From the NCBI RefSeq assembly GCF_028554725.1, contig NC_071671.1:65590001-65654000 (forward strand): a stretch of 64,000 nucleotides of DNA, given 5' to 3'. The DNA comes from Zeugodacus cucurbitae. Lineage: Eukaryota; Arthropoda; Insecta; Diptera; Tephritidae. Within the stretch, counting starts at the first letter, position 1. The number at the start of each line of letters is the position of its first letter. A model generated the notes under the pieces. It was not told the DNA's origin, did no database searches, and saw only the letters and a list, made by a program, of their open reading frames with translations. A program made the position numbers and the translations under genes. Below are positions 48,401-59,664 of the stretch, one piece after another.

Positions 48401-51400
48401 CACGTGCATTTCCGAATTGATGCTTCGAGAGACAGTTATTTTTTTGGAAACTCTCTTTTAGAGTGAATCATTCGAGTGGCATGAACACCAAAAAAATTAA
48501 ATTCAAGTAAATTTGAATTAATTCTCAATACTCAAATTAAGAAAGTGAATAAAAAATGTTAAACTTTATTAGTCAACTTCCGATTTGATTCGTAATTTTT
48601 TGAGTTCTGAACTCTTATAAAAAAAAAAATGGTCTAAAGTCGCATATCTGTTTGCTCGTTTACTTTTCTTTGCGCCAGTTGTTTGTTCGAATCGTCATGC
48701 GTCAAGGTTTAGTGACTCGCCTACAGCTGTTATTTGTTTGTTGTCTTATAGTTGACAATTAGTTTCAAAATATACCCAAATCCTAAGTTGTAGGTGACAA
48801 CAACAAGAGTTCAACGAAACATTTCATGAATAACTTAACATTTACCTTGAAATATAAACGCATTTTTGCGCATTTCTAGTTCACCTTGAACTTTGCGAAA
48901 TTGTTTTTTAATTTGAAAAAGAAAATTTAAGAATTTTTTTTGAGAAATTCAAGCATCAAAGAAGTAAATACTTTGTTTCAAAAACTTGTTTGGCGTCTTT
49001 CTGAAATTTAAAACTCAACGTTTGAAAATTCTAATAGAAATTCTGTATATACAAGTATTGACGGCAACCAAAAAACATGGTCTGTTCTGCGTAGATCTAA
49101 AGTAAAGCGATCTATGTTTACTGACGCATTTTCCAAGACAATTAACTACAAATGTTTTTGTATTTGCTAATTTTTTTTTTCATTTGGTAGTCGCTTTCGT
49201 CACACGTGCGATATTTTACGCAAAATGAAAAAGAAAATATTGCTGAATTTTCGCAGGTGACGCATTTTCCAAAGCAGAACTACTTATAAGAAGGAAATTT
49301 ATAAATATTCTACCGCAAATTCTATGTGCGTAGATATGCACGAGCCATATCCAAATGGCCGTGAGAAATATGTATTCCGCTAAAAAGTACGTGTATGTGC
49401 GAAACAACAGTGTCTCATATTATTTATATGTATTTGAAATAAACAATACTCGTGCGATTTAGACGGCGATTTTCGCGGAAGTTCATACATCCCGACTTGC
49501 ATAACTTGAGCAAGTACATTTGAACTGGCATAAAATAAAATACCATAAATACCAGCAAATTTATAATACACATTATAATAAATATATGTATATATACGCT
49601 ACTTGTCTATAGAAACATATTAGTAGCTGTAGATTTACGCTTATGTGAAGTTTGATTAAGCTTTTCTTAAGAAATTTTACAACGTTTCAAATAGCATTGA
49701 CCGCCTTAATCTTATTTACTAGTGAAGTGTAATTTAAAGTTGAGACTTTATTAGTTCTAAGAAGTTATTATCGGCACACTTGTGTGCTGAAATGAGTCGG
49801 TTACATTTATTATATACATGGATACATACATGCTAATTTATGCCAAAGAGATCTGTTCCATGTTAATAGTGTTTTTTAAACTTTTTTTATTAAAGAAAAA
49901 ATTTGCGAAACAAATTTTAAGCTTTAACTCGAATTTTAAGCTGTAGTTTCACCATCTGATATTCTAAATGAGTAATTTGGGCATTAAAACATTTTTTATA
50001 AAAATTTCAATTTTCTGTGGAATGCGTCTTAAGTTATCAAGCCACAAAAAAGCTTGCAAATCTGGTCGGCGCTCGTTCGTTTGTCACATGTGCCGACTTC
50101 TACGAATTAGTTAAGATCACGTTTGGCCCCCAAAGGCGTATAACCAAGCAAAAAAAAGAAATACATTTGTGTTCATTTGTTTATGATTTCAATAATTAAT
50201 TTCGTTTTCTCAACCGTCTGTCGGGGGAATTTTTTTTCACAACCGCAAATTAATATCAGTATAAATTTCGAAACAGGTTTTAAGCGTTTCACAAACGTTT
50301 GCGCGCCTTATGCATATTCACATGTAAACACACACCATCAAATAGCCAAAATTTTAAAACATTCATATCAAATATTTAAGTGCAAATATCAAATATTAGT
50401 TATGCGATATAAATAAAGTGGCACGCACGTCATCAGTCTTAATATATAATAGCGTTGGTTTAAAGTCTGGACGTTTAAATAGTGAAATCGTTGAACTATA
50501 CATAGATTCATTACGGTTATAATTCACTTGGGCCCGCTAATCAGTACTAATCAATAAAACTGGTATCCGCACAAAAGCAAGCCATCAATAAAAGTGTCTG
50601 GGGTATTCTTTGCACGAACGCCGTTAAATTTATTCTACAATTTACATACCTATCTGACCACGAGCATTTTGGCATGTGAATTGTGTAAAGAAAAAAAACG
50701 CGAAAAAAGAAATATCATTAACATCACGTGATGATTATGCGCAATTTTTGAATGGTGAGGCCGATTCATACCGGATTGGTATTTGTACTGTTAATACGCA
50801 TTTCAAATTGTGACGCTATTTTACTATGATTGGTAATCAAGTGGTGTTACTTTTTGCCACTCAATGCGATGAATATGAATTTTTGCACAATTAATTATAG
50901 CACTTTTGAAAATTTTCCTCAAACTTATAGAGATTTAACAGTCCATAAAGCAATAATGACTTGAATAAATATGGTCTCACGGGCTAATTTATATCGCTTT
51001 GATAATGACTTCAGTACCAATATATATTAAATGGGTATATACAAACATACATATAAGCACGTGAAATTTAGACACATTCCAGTGCACGAAAGTAGTTTGT
51101 ATTTTACAGAAATATGGCCATGATTCATCCGCAGTATGCATTGTCATGTTTGAACAATATATTATAATTAAAGGATGTAATAAAACAAAAAATAACTTTC
51201 ACCATAATCATACTCCTTATGCTGCTCCTACTATTATTCGAACTAATTTTAATTGAAAAATTTTCCACTCTTTATAATTCTATAGATATACTATCATGCC
51301 GTCAAGTACTCAATATACTCACCATGCTTGGCTTCATGTTGAACTATGCATTGCGCGTGAATCTGACAATAGCTATTGTGGCGATGGTGCATCCAGATGT

Positions 51401-53388
51401 GCATTCCCCACCGCGTAGAATTAGCGCCGCACAACTAGCTGATAATGCAACAGCAACATCCACAACAACCACGACAACGACAACAACTCAGCTGCCACCA
51501 ACCGATGATGATGGGAACGATTACTTTCCATGGGACTCTTATCAAACGAACTTTGTATTAGGTTCCTTTTTCTGGGGCTACATATTAACTGAACTACCCG
51601 GCGGTCGCCTCGCTGAACTAATCGGTGGACGACGCGTCTTCGGTCATTCTATGCTCTGGGCTAGTTTGCTTACACTGATTACACCATTGGCGGCACACAT
51701 TAATTATGTAATGTTAATTATTGTACGTGTTGTATTGGGCTTTATGTTGGGCGCATCATGGCCAGCTATACATCCAGTTGCGGCCGTGTGGATTCCACCA
51801 ATGGAACGTTCTAAGTTCATGTCGAACATGATGGGTATGTGCACTTATACAATAGACAAGTTAATATAACATTTTAAATTAATTTAATTTAATATAAATT
51901 ACAGCTTCCTCTTTGGGTGCAGCTATAACAATGCCTGTTTGTGGATACTTCATTTCCATTTGGGGTTGGCCCAGCGTTTTCTATTTAACAGGTAGGTGAT
52001 AAAGCTTTTTGATGTTTTGTATTTACACTTCTCTAAATTAGTAAACAAATTCCATAGTTTTATAAAACACAAGTACTAAGCAGCAACATTTTGTGAAGAT
52101 TTTCACAAACGGCCATGTTGTTGAATATATATGTAAGTGCTGCCAAGTTTTCGTTTTATACGGAAGCGGATGAAATGGCCGAAGTTGACACTTACTATTC
52201 ACGTATTAACGTTATACAAGCTAATTATAAATATTTTTTATTCTTTTAGGCAGTATTGGTCTTTTGTGGTCAATTTGCTGGTTCACCTTTGTTTATGAGA
52301 CACCCGCCACACATCCACGCATCAGCTCCGAGGAACGCCGCGAAATTGAAGATGCCATTGGCAGTTCGACCTCCAAGAAACGTCCAAGCCATGTGCCATG
52401 GCGCGATCTATTCAGCTCAGGACCTGTGTGGGCTATTATAATTACTCATGGTTTATCTGTATTTGGCTTTTTCACTGTCGTTAACCAGCTGCCAACATTC
52501 ATGGATCAAATCTTGCATTTCAACATTAAAGAGGTAAGGAAAAATCGAAAAAATATATCATATGCATATAAAGAAATGTATTTAAATATAACTGTAATTT
52601 TACTATTTCCCTTTTAGAATGGTCTGTTCTCCTCCTTGCCATATTTGGGCAAATATATAATGGCGTTCAGCTCTTCCTGCTTTGCTGATTATCTACGACA
52701 GCGTGGCGCACTCTCTACAACTGCCACAAGAAAAGTGTTCACCGGTTTTGGTGAGTAATCTTATTTTGATTTTACATTTAAAGATAAATAATTTTTATTA
52801 AGACATACATATATGCATACGAAAAGGGACTCTTACTAATTAATTGTTTAAATTTCTTTATTATAGCGCTGATTTCCCCCGGCACTTTGATGATCGCGCA
52901 AATATTTTTGGGACGCGATGCGGCATGGTCGGTGACGATCTTCACCTTGGCCTTATTTACACACGGCGCCGTAACAGCTGGTTATCTCGGTAACGGCTTG
53001 GACATTGCGCCAAATTTCAGCGGCACCATTTTCGGTTTGGCCAATACGCTCTCTTCATTCGGTGGCTTCTTGTCGACGTGGATGGTGGGTGCGCTGACCT
53101 ATGATGATGTAAGTTGTACGAAAAAATTTGTAATTTGTTTTACAACATTTTAAAAATGAATTTCTTTAATTTCTTCTACAGAAATCATATCATCAATGGC
53201 AAATAGTTTTCGGTATTCTAGCAGTCACATACATTTCCAGCGCCATTGTTTACATTATTATGGGCTCCGGCGAACTGCAGCCCTGGAACAATCCACCGGA
53301 AAAGAAACGCAGATCTGTTGTTAATGCCGAAGAGGGTGAACCACTGAAGAACGAGAAGGCGCAAGTCTTGGAAGATGCTTTGAAATGA
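39483..53388 (+). CDS. SLC17-type major facilitator transporter (phosphate/organic anion)
   Basis: Seven coding exons: 39483-39522, 51286-51834, 51905-51991, 52250-52533, 52618-52750, 52867-53108 and 53182-53388. All junction phases agree, giving 513 residues. The short first exon supplies MSNTEKRGINRCR, and the split codon makes Asp before ILSCRQVLNILTML, the usual N-terminus of insect SLC17 proteins. MFS features are clear: first membrane helix with NYALRVNLTIAIVAM (about 27-41), a Thr-rich extracellular loop with an N-glycosylation site (NAT), FFWGYILTELPGGRLAE, a G-R-G helix ending in SWPAIHPVAAVWIPP, and a central cytosolic loop (VPWRDLFSSGPVWAI). The C-terminal half has NGLDIAPNFSGTIFGL. 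Insect relatives, annotated as sodium-dependent phosphate cotransporters (Picot type) or organic-anion transporters, carry anions across membranes. The substrate here is not decided. The 11.8-kb second intron is striking beside the others (68-258 nt). Confidence 0.9.
43862..44300 (-). mobile_element. Decayed mariner fragment in SLC17 intron
   Basis: Starts GAGGTGTGTTCAAAAAATAA then CGGGAATTTTTA. Read on the minus strand the next 200 bases match the C-terminal end of a mariner transposase, with fragments like KCFDDWK, but with several frameshifts. The distal end is lost. Confidence 0.6.
48029..48161. mobile_element. Mariner-derived MITE
   Basis: About 133 bp with inverted ends TACGTGGAGTGTTTAAAAAA and, read inward from the right, TACGAGTTGTGTTCAAAAAA. 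These are variants of the mariner termini seen at 26368, 39188 and 43862. No coding sequence remains. Confidence 0.6.
50408..50440 (+). promoter_or_regulatory. Candidate alternative promoter within the SLC17 intron
   Basis: TATAAATA at 50408-50415 is followed by an initiator ATCAGTC with its A at 50435. This is 850 nt upstream of coding exon 2. A downstream ATG ATT G|GTAATC (50827-50833) would splice in phase to exon 2 and give a shorter N-terminus (MI before DILSCRQ). The donor is weak. Confidence 0.3.
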
Positions 53389-53733
53389 GCAGGATACTGT
53401 GAAGTTTAGTAAAAATTAATGTTAAATTATAAATTTAGCATTACTTTGATAGAGCAGCAAAAAACAACTGATACACAAAAAAGTTTAAAGTATTAGAGAA
53501 ATATTTTCATAATACCAAACGCCTTGTAGACAACACATTTAAAGCATTTTTGCTTTTTAATGTTAGGTTATGTTGGTAGAAAATATATTTGTAATGGAAA
53601 AAGCAATTAAGGCCAATCTCAGTCACTCATTTAGTTATGTGCACCCACCTAAACGCGTAATGCCATAAATAGTGATTGAACTTACCGTTAGAGATTCATT
53701 AAAACTTTACTATAAGACATAAATATGTACATG

Positions 53734-53766
<33 letters not shown>

Positions 53767-54670
53767 ATAAGTTTTAAGCATAAGTAATTTAGTAATATTG
53801 GATGGTTTGGACTCATTTACACACATTTTTTTGTGAACGTTTGTTCCATTCCAATGCTGATAGCACGGAGAATAACAAAACATACAACTTAATACTGAAA
53901 AGACTTGAAATATTTGCCTTTATGTAAAATTATTTAATAAATATAAATATTAAATAGTTAAATTAGTACCGGTTTCGTAAAAAACATATGTATGAGATGA
54001 TAATTTCTTATATCATAAAAAGTAGCTGCAACTCTAAGGATTTTTTAACGTTCTAACTTTGTACTACTGTCATACATATGACTGCGAATGAGTTGCCAAA
54101 CAAATAAAAAATTAAAATAAAATTATTAATTAAAATTTAATAACGTGTGTGGTATGAGTTAATGAGGCATATTAAAGTTTTCAATCTAAAGCAATATCTT
54201 AATATATTGCAAACATTGTAATGATAAACGTAAAATCAATAACTTAGCACATCACATAAAATAAAGACATTAATTAGGTTCGGATGCATAAATTTAGATT
54301 GAAAACAACAAAAAATGTGCGAATGTATGCAATTAGTGTTTAAAATTATTTAAAATCGCCTAAAGCACATAATTGTACTGTACTTTTGGAAAAAATTATT
54401 ATATATTGACAGACATGTGTACATACATATATCCATATATCCATACATTATGGTAATGTAAGTCTGTAATGTGTTTTAAATAAAAAGTTCAGTGTAGTAC
54501 AACCCCCATACACATTTAATGTACACAAATAATTATTTTACTCAGTTGATAATTAGTTATGTAATTTATGCATTAATTGAAATGTATTTTATCTAAAATT
54601 TAAAACAAATAAAGATCATATTATTGTAAAAAAAAAAATTATTTTTGTTTCACTTTTTATATACGAGATT
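53389..54670 (+). terminator. SLC17 3'UTR and flank
   Basis: AT-rich sequence after the stop, with an (AT)n run at about 53738-53762. Several AATAAA hexamers occur; the last before a poly-A-like run is at 54608-54613. I cannot tell which is used. Confidence 0.4.
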
Positions 54671-54673
54671 CAG

Positions 54674-54919
54674 AAAAATAACATATCCGAAGAAAGTCGC
54701 TTGTACTTTCAGCTAGGAAATTTGCAATCGTATTTTTTTCTAACGGAATTGGTTCATAAAAGGACCGAAAAGTCACTGATGAATGATTGGACCGAATTGG
54801 AAAATGAAAGTTGTGAATTTAGCATTTCAATAAAAAATAATAGAATAAAAGTTATATATCATTTGAGAAACAATGCTCATAAATTAGTCTCACAGGAGTT
54901 GACAAATTCAAGAAAGTAA
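54674..54919 (+). CDS. Possible terminal exon of an unrecognised gene
   Basis: A good acceptor (GAGATTCAG, ending at 54673) opens a frame that runs to TAA at 54917-54919, about 81 residues, starting KNNISEESRLYFQLGN. The peptide is charged and balanced (for example LTELVHKRTEKSLMNDW and ESCEFSISIKNNRIKVIYHL), unlike chance ORFs in this AT-rich DNA. An AATAAA follows 34 nt after the stop (54953-54958). No upstream exon was found, the family is not recognised, and it lies tightly between the SLC17 gene and RNase H2B. It could also be a truncated relic. Confidence 0.35.
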   Translation, partial: KNNISEESRLYFQLGNLQSYFFLTELVHKRTEKSLMNDWTELENESCEFSISIKNNRIKVIYHLRNNAHKLVSQELTNSRK

Positions 54920-55226
54920 CATGTATGAAGTATATTACCAACCTCATTTTTTAATAAAGTTTAAAAAAATATATATTTTTTCTAAATAACAATTTTCAAT
55001 TCTATTATAAATCAACTTCTATAAATGTACAAGTTTTATTTACTACACATGTGTTTAGCCATTCTGTGGTTAGACCTTTAATTTAACAGGGTTGCATTTT
55101 TGACATTTCGCACAAATGTTTTTTTTTTGTATGCGCGCGATATTTTGCAAGCATTTTGTTTTGATTGTAATAAATTTTATGAACTTATTTGAACTTCATT
55201 GACAAGCTCTTGCAAACATATTTAAA

Positions 55227-56297
55227 ATGAGTAAAAAGTCTACACGCGCCTCAAAACCTGCTGAGGAGACAACTGTTCCCGCTGCGAAAGCTCCAGTGCA
55301 TTACAAAGTGATGTACATATCAAAGGAACTTTTGGAAGATCCCGAAAATGAATTGACTTTAGAATACTTTTATCATCCAGGAAAAGGAAAGCCTGCTCTC
55401 TTTATTACAAAATCGAATACAGAACTTATGGAAGTCAAAGAATTTGCAGAGCCAAGACGTTGCTGGTTAATCAACGATGATGTGTGCTCAGATGGACGCA
55501 TCTTCATGACAACACCCATTGATATAACATTGCTTGCATTGCATCATATACGTTTGCATTGTTCACAAAAAGCACTGTCTTTGAATGATATTGGTGAGGC
55601 AAATGATAAGAGCACGTTACGATTGTTGCGCGAATTTGTACGCGGCGAGGAGCACTTGCGTTGTATCGCCGACGCAAAGAAAGCGAATGGCATGGTATTT
55701 TACAAATATAACGCTGAGAAAACGTTGGCGTGGTTAGCAATTAAAACGCGCCGTGTAACTGAAAAGTTGCGCAGCATTGGTGTACATTGTGGGCAGAGTG
55801 CTATGTCGAAGAATTATGTACGTGGTGAACTTGAGGGCGAAAACAGAGAAGAATCTTATGTGGATTATTTACGCATGGGTTGCGACATAGTTGGTGACTA
55901 TTTAGATGTAGACTTATACGAAGAACTTAAACAATACTTGGAAATACCTGAAGAAAAGCCGGTTGCAACGGCGCCGATGGAAGAAAAAGAGAAAGTTGGA
56001 AAGAAGCGAAAATCCCTACAGCAACTCAATCCTAATGAAAACAAGAAAATAAAATTGGAAGATAAAGCCAAAAATGCAAATGATAAACTTAAAAGCAGTG
56101 GGCTGGTTGATGATTCACCATCGAATGACCACAGTAAGCCAAATAGTTCCAGTGAAGAAACAAGTCCTGTTAGTGTGGTGCCAAACACAGTGACACCTTC
56201 GCCAGTTAAAGAAAAACATTTAACAGCGAAGGAGAAGGCATTAGCAAAAAGTGCCAAAGGTACAAAAAGCATTGCTTCGTTCTTTAGTAAGAAATGA
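55227..56297 (+). CDS. RNASEH2B: Ribonuclease H2 subunit B
   Basis: A single-exon gene of 356 residues. The N-terminal half (about 25-110) has the triple-barrel pattern of RNase H2B, including LEYFYHPGKGKPALF, a tryptophan-containing RRCWLIND segment and DGRIFMTTPIDITLLALH. A helical domain follows to about 240, then a lysine-rich linker. The C-terminus ends KSIASFFSKK, a PCNA-interacting (PIP) box like that of vertebrate RNASEH2B (residues 347-353). With subunits A and C it forms RNase H2, which removes ribonucleotides from genomic DNA and RNA:DNA hybrids; subunit B is non-catalytic and carries the PCNA link. The ATG at 55227 is the first in frame. The absence of introns is noted but does not by itself mean retroposition. 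Confidence 0.92.
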   Translation: MSKKSTRASKPAEETTVPAAKAPVHYKVMYISKELLEDPENELTLEYFYHPGKGKPALFITKSNTELMEVKEFAEPRRCWLINDDVCSDGRIFMTTPIDITLLALHHIRLHCSQKALSLNDIGEANDKSTLRLLREFVRGEEHLRCIADAKKANGMVFYKYNAEKTLAWLAIKTRRVTEKLRSIGVHCGQSAMSKNYVRGELEGENREESYVDYLRMGCDIVGDYLDVDLYEELKQYLEIPEEKPVATAPMEEKEKVGKKRKSLQQLNPNENKKIKLEDKAKNANDKLKSSGLVDDSPSNDHSKPNSSSEETSPVSVVPNTVTPSPVKEKHLTAKEKALAKSAKGTKSIASFFSKK

Positions 56298-56899
56298 TGC
56301 AATGGTAGCTAGATTTGGAAATTTTTATATTACAGATTTTTTTATAAATATTTTTTGTTTTATTACTTTAGTGTCATTAATTAAGTAAATATAATTAAAT
56401 GCTTTGTTTTTGCATATATTTTTAATACTCAGTTTTATGCATATTAAAAATAAAAATTTCGAAAAAAATACTTTTATGTAAAATGACATATATGTATGTT
56501 TTGTTTTTTATAAATCTAAAAATTAGTTTTGTAAAATTTTTAATGTTAAGTATGATATTGAGTTTAATTGTTTGTTCTTCGAAAACTTGTTTCACAATAT
56601 TTTCCCACTTAGAATGGAAATAGGGAAAGAGGATAAATAGATAATATAAAATAATAAGTTTTTGTTGTTGTAACTTCAGACAACATTACAAATAGTCCAA
56701 AACTTTGCTAGTCTAATGAGCATCCGGCAGTGAGTCTATGGCTTATAAAATGCAATAGTCATACAACACGCTTATGCCATCTAGTAGTACACGTTTAAGT
56801 CTTCACACACAGCTAAAAGTGGGTAGAAGGAAAAGGCTCCCCCGGGCAACTATCCTTTAGGGATAGTTAAAAAATTAGCATATCACCACTTTTAGCGGC
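56298..56899 (+). terminator. RNase H2B 3'UTR and spacer
   Basis: AATAAA at 56449-56454 is a likely polyadenylation signal. The rest is AT-rich spacer leading into the pickpocket promoter. Confidence 0.45.
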
Positions 56900-57019
56900 T
56901 ATAAAAGCTGTGGCGTAGACATTTTCGCATTTAGTAGTTAACGGTAAATAGTGTACGCAAGTTTTAAGAAAATTGTTTAAATAAATATATGTGTATCGAA
57001 AAGGATTTAACTGAGCATT
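56900..57019 (+). promoter_or_regulatory. Pickpocket gene promoter and 5'UTR
   Basis: TATAAAAG at 56900-56907 lies about 113 nt before the ATG. An initiator-like TTTAGTAG is at 56930-56937, about 30 nt downstream of the TATA box, giving an expected leader of some 87 nt without a uORF. Confidence 0.55.
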
Positions 57020-59664
57020 ATGGAAGTCAGCAATAGAAGCTCACCAGCAACATTACCACAAGTGGATATAAATTTGCCATCGCCATTAAAGAATGACGAT
57101 TCTTTGAGTACCATATCTGGACTTAGTGAAGTGCCGAGCGATATTATTATTAAATCGCGTATTAAATATGGCTCAAGATGGTCTGCCTGTAAGGGGTTGA
57201 TTATGGAATATTCCAAAAATACAACCATACATGGATTACGTTATCTGGTGGAATTGCATAGACCATTTTATGAAAAGTGAGATACTGGAAATGAAGACAG
57301 TTCTTAATTGAGTGAATGGTTAATTGTTACTATTAATATAAATATTTTTTTTTAATGTACAGATTATATTGGTTCATTGTGCTAGTAATTTCGGTATATT
57401 TCGCGATTTCGCTCATTTGGGCCACTTACCTTAAATGGCAGGACACACCTGTAATATTGGGTTTCGATGAAACTCTGGTCCCGGTGCATAAGATACCTTT
57501 CCCTACGATCACCATATGTCCAGAAATAAAAATGGAACGCAATGTTTTCGATTTCACCAACTTTTCGAGTCGCATATTGGAAGAGATACAAAAATATGGT
57601 TCAATCGAAAACTACGAAGACTTAAGTGACACGGAGTAAGATTTTAACACAGTAGAGATTTACAATATGAGTTAAATGTCTATTTTTTATAGTTTCGAAC
57701 GTTTTATGTCCACTTTACATATTTGCGAAACTGAAGTTGTGCAACGTTTTGCAAAATATTTACCGAAGAACTTTAGTCACAACATTACTCAAACGCTAGT
57801 TGATATATCCATTTCAAAGAATGAGACTGGCCCTTTCTGTAAGTGGAATGGTCGATTTTATTTTTGTGATAAAATATTTAATTTTGTCGCAACCGACGAG
57901 GGTATTTGCTATCAATTCAATGGTCTACAGGCTAAGGATATATATCGAGATGTCAGGTAATGTGTTACAGTTTGATGAGGAAAAAATATTATATTTAATT
58001 TGTATCAAATCCGGCAGCTTTCTTAATTATTATGATGAGGAAGTGGTCGACTTTAACAATTTCTTCGAACCGCTTAAACGTTTTAACGAGTTAACTGGTA
58101 ATTGGTCATTGGATGATGGATATGTGGGTCAAGGCTACAATTCTTATCCTCAGCGTACTGTATTTTCATCTGCACGCAATGGATTTTTTGCTTTTCTACA
58201 AGGATTCCAGCACAATTTCGAATATGCTTGTCGTAGTTTCAAACAAGGTTATAAGGTGAGTTGAATAGGGAGTATGTGTATTGTCTTCAATCTTCATTCC
58301 TTGATTTTTGGTGCTTATATGACCCAACAATGAATCAAATCGATACTATATATATCGAGCTTAACATCCGTTCCCATAATAGTCGGGTCTAAGTAACCGG
58401 AAGGAACCTAGTTTTATATCCGTCCAAAGATTAAAGACAAAGTCCAATTCGGCAGCATTCCTCAAATGTTCAAGGTGAATGATGTATGCGCTACAACAAA
58501 AACAACCATACCTAATGTAAAATGGTCTCTGGTTACGTTTATCAGGGAGTTCAAGCAATGACATCATACGAATAGAAATGTGCCGGGAATTCAAAAAATT
58601 GCGGCCAGTAAACAACCACTTCAAACTTACACACACATATACATATACACATGTGATTTCAATATCAACGGAAAGTAAAAAAAAAAAAATTTTTTTTGTC
58701 TCGCCCCACAGGTTTTTCTCACGTCCCCTGAGAGCGTACCGGTGACAACGAGTAATTACATTTTGTTGCCGCACGGCGACGAAGTGATGGTTAGCGTACT
58801 GCCGCACTATGTGATATCCACGGATAATCTGCATGACTTCAGTCCAGAGAAGTGAAATGAAATGAAATAAATTAACAATCCTTTGACACGTTTATACATT
58901 TCAGACGACAGTGCTACTTCAATGACGAACGTTATTTGCGTTATTTCCGCTCCTATTCGCAATCCAACTGTCAGGTGGAGTGTCTAACCAATTTCACAAT
59001 AAATAAATGTGGTTGTGCTAAGTTTTGGATGCCAAGTAAGTGCTCACATTGCTTTCAGATGCAAGTATACATAATTAATACACATTTGCTCCTCTCTTCA
59101 GAGCCACAAGATGTGCCGGTCTGCGGTGTGGAGAACATTGCCTGCTATGATACTGCACAGTCTGAATTGAGCATCCTTATACAGAATCAAACTATGCAGG
59201 CCACCATGGATCCGAATGCGAAAATCATTTGTGACTGTATGCCCGCCTGCACCTCGCTCGATTACAATGTGGAGATATCGAGTGCACGCTATGAGTTGAA
59301 CAAAACATTGCAGGCTTTCCGTGAGGTCTACGAGCATCCGGAGTAAGTTTGTCATGGGGTGTCTTGCAATAGAATTATTTAGCTCATTTAATATCATTTG
59401 TTTTACTTCGTTAGTTTCTTGGGTTCACGCTTGTCAGTCTACTTCAAGGAGCATCAGTTCACGGCCATCAAACGCACTGTGCTATTCAGCATCGCCACCT
59501 TGATAGCCAACTGGGGTGGCATTCTCGGCTTATTTATGGGTATTTCCAGTTTGAGTCTCATCGAATTGGTGTACTTCTTCTCGGTACGTTTATATGACAA
59601 TTTGCGCAAACGTCGTCAAACCAAAAAGCGTTTGATGAAATTGGAAGCAGATCATGAGAATTAA
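57020..59664 (+). CDS. Pickpocket (DEG/ENaC) sodium channel subunit
   Basis: Eight exons: 57020-57276, 57363-57635, 57693-57956, 58018-58255, 58712-58851, 58905-59035, 59102-59342 and 59415-59664. All are in phase, giving 597 residues. The third intron is only 61 nt. Family hallmarks are present: the HG gating motif at residues 71-72 (TTIHGLRYL), TM1 at about 87-110 (LYWFIVLVISVYFAISLIWA), and FPTITICPE just after it. The cysteine-rich extracellular domain includes NCQVECLTNFTINKCGC and CDCMPACTSLDY. TM2 carries the selectivity-filter G-I-S (GLFMGISSLSLIEL), followed by a basic tail. Such channels are trimeric, amiloride-sensitive sodium channels used in mechanosensation, chemosensation or fluid transport in flies. 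Which pickpocket member this is I cannot say. Confidence 0.92.
58365..58505 (-). repeat. Possible decayed SINE-like repeat in a pickpocket intron
   Basis: Read on the minus strand, the segment runs TTGTTGTAGCGCATACATCA, then GAATGCTGCCGAATTGGA, then GGATATAAAACTAGGTTCC and TTCCGGTTACTTAGACCCG. I recall a repeat of this layout as common in higher flies. It lies within the 456-nt intron 58256-58711. Confidence 0.35.

Larger units (their letters stand above)
39523..51285 (+). other. 11.8-kb intron of the SLC17 gene
   Basis: Bounded by AGAG|GTATGT and TTCTATAG. AT-rich throughout, with many ATAC/ATAT microsatellites (for example 40440-40530 and 40610-40640), mariner relics at 43862 and 48029, and a candidate internal promoter near 50408. 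A frame at 46804-47001 has a protein-like stretch but no recognisable family. No nested gene could be supported. Confidence 0.55.

Noticed and set aside
50017..50199. 60-codon ORF upstream of SLC17 exon 2
   Set aside because: No motif, and no donor in a phase compatible with exon 2.
57800..58264. 154-codon ORF as a single exon of the pickpocket gene
   Set aside because: Its first half is out of frame with the conserved protein; the 61-nt intron 57957-58017 explains the join in phase.
58361..58834. 157-codon minus-strand ORF
   Set aside because: Antisense to a pickpocket exon and crossing an intron with a repeat relic; no family features.
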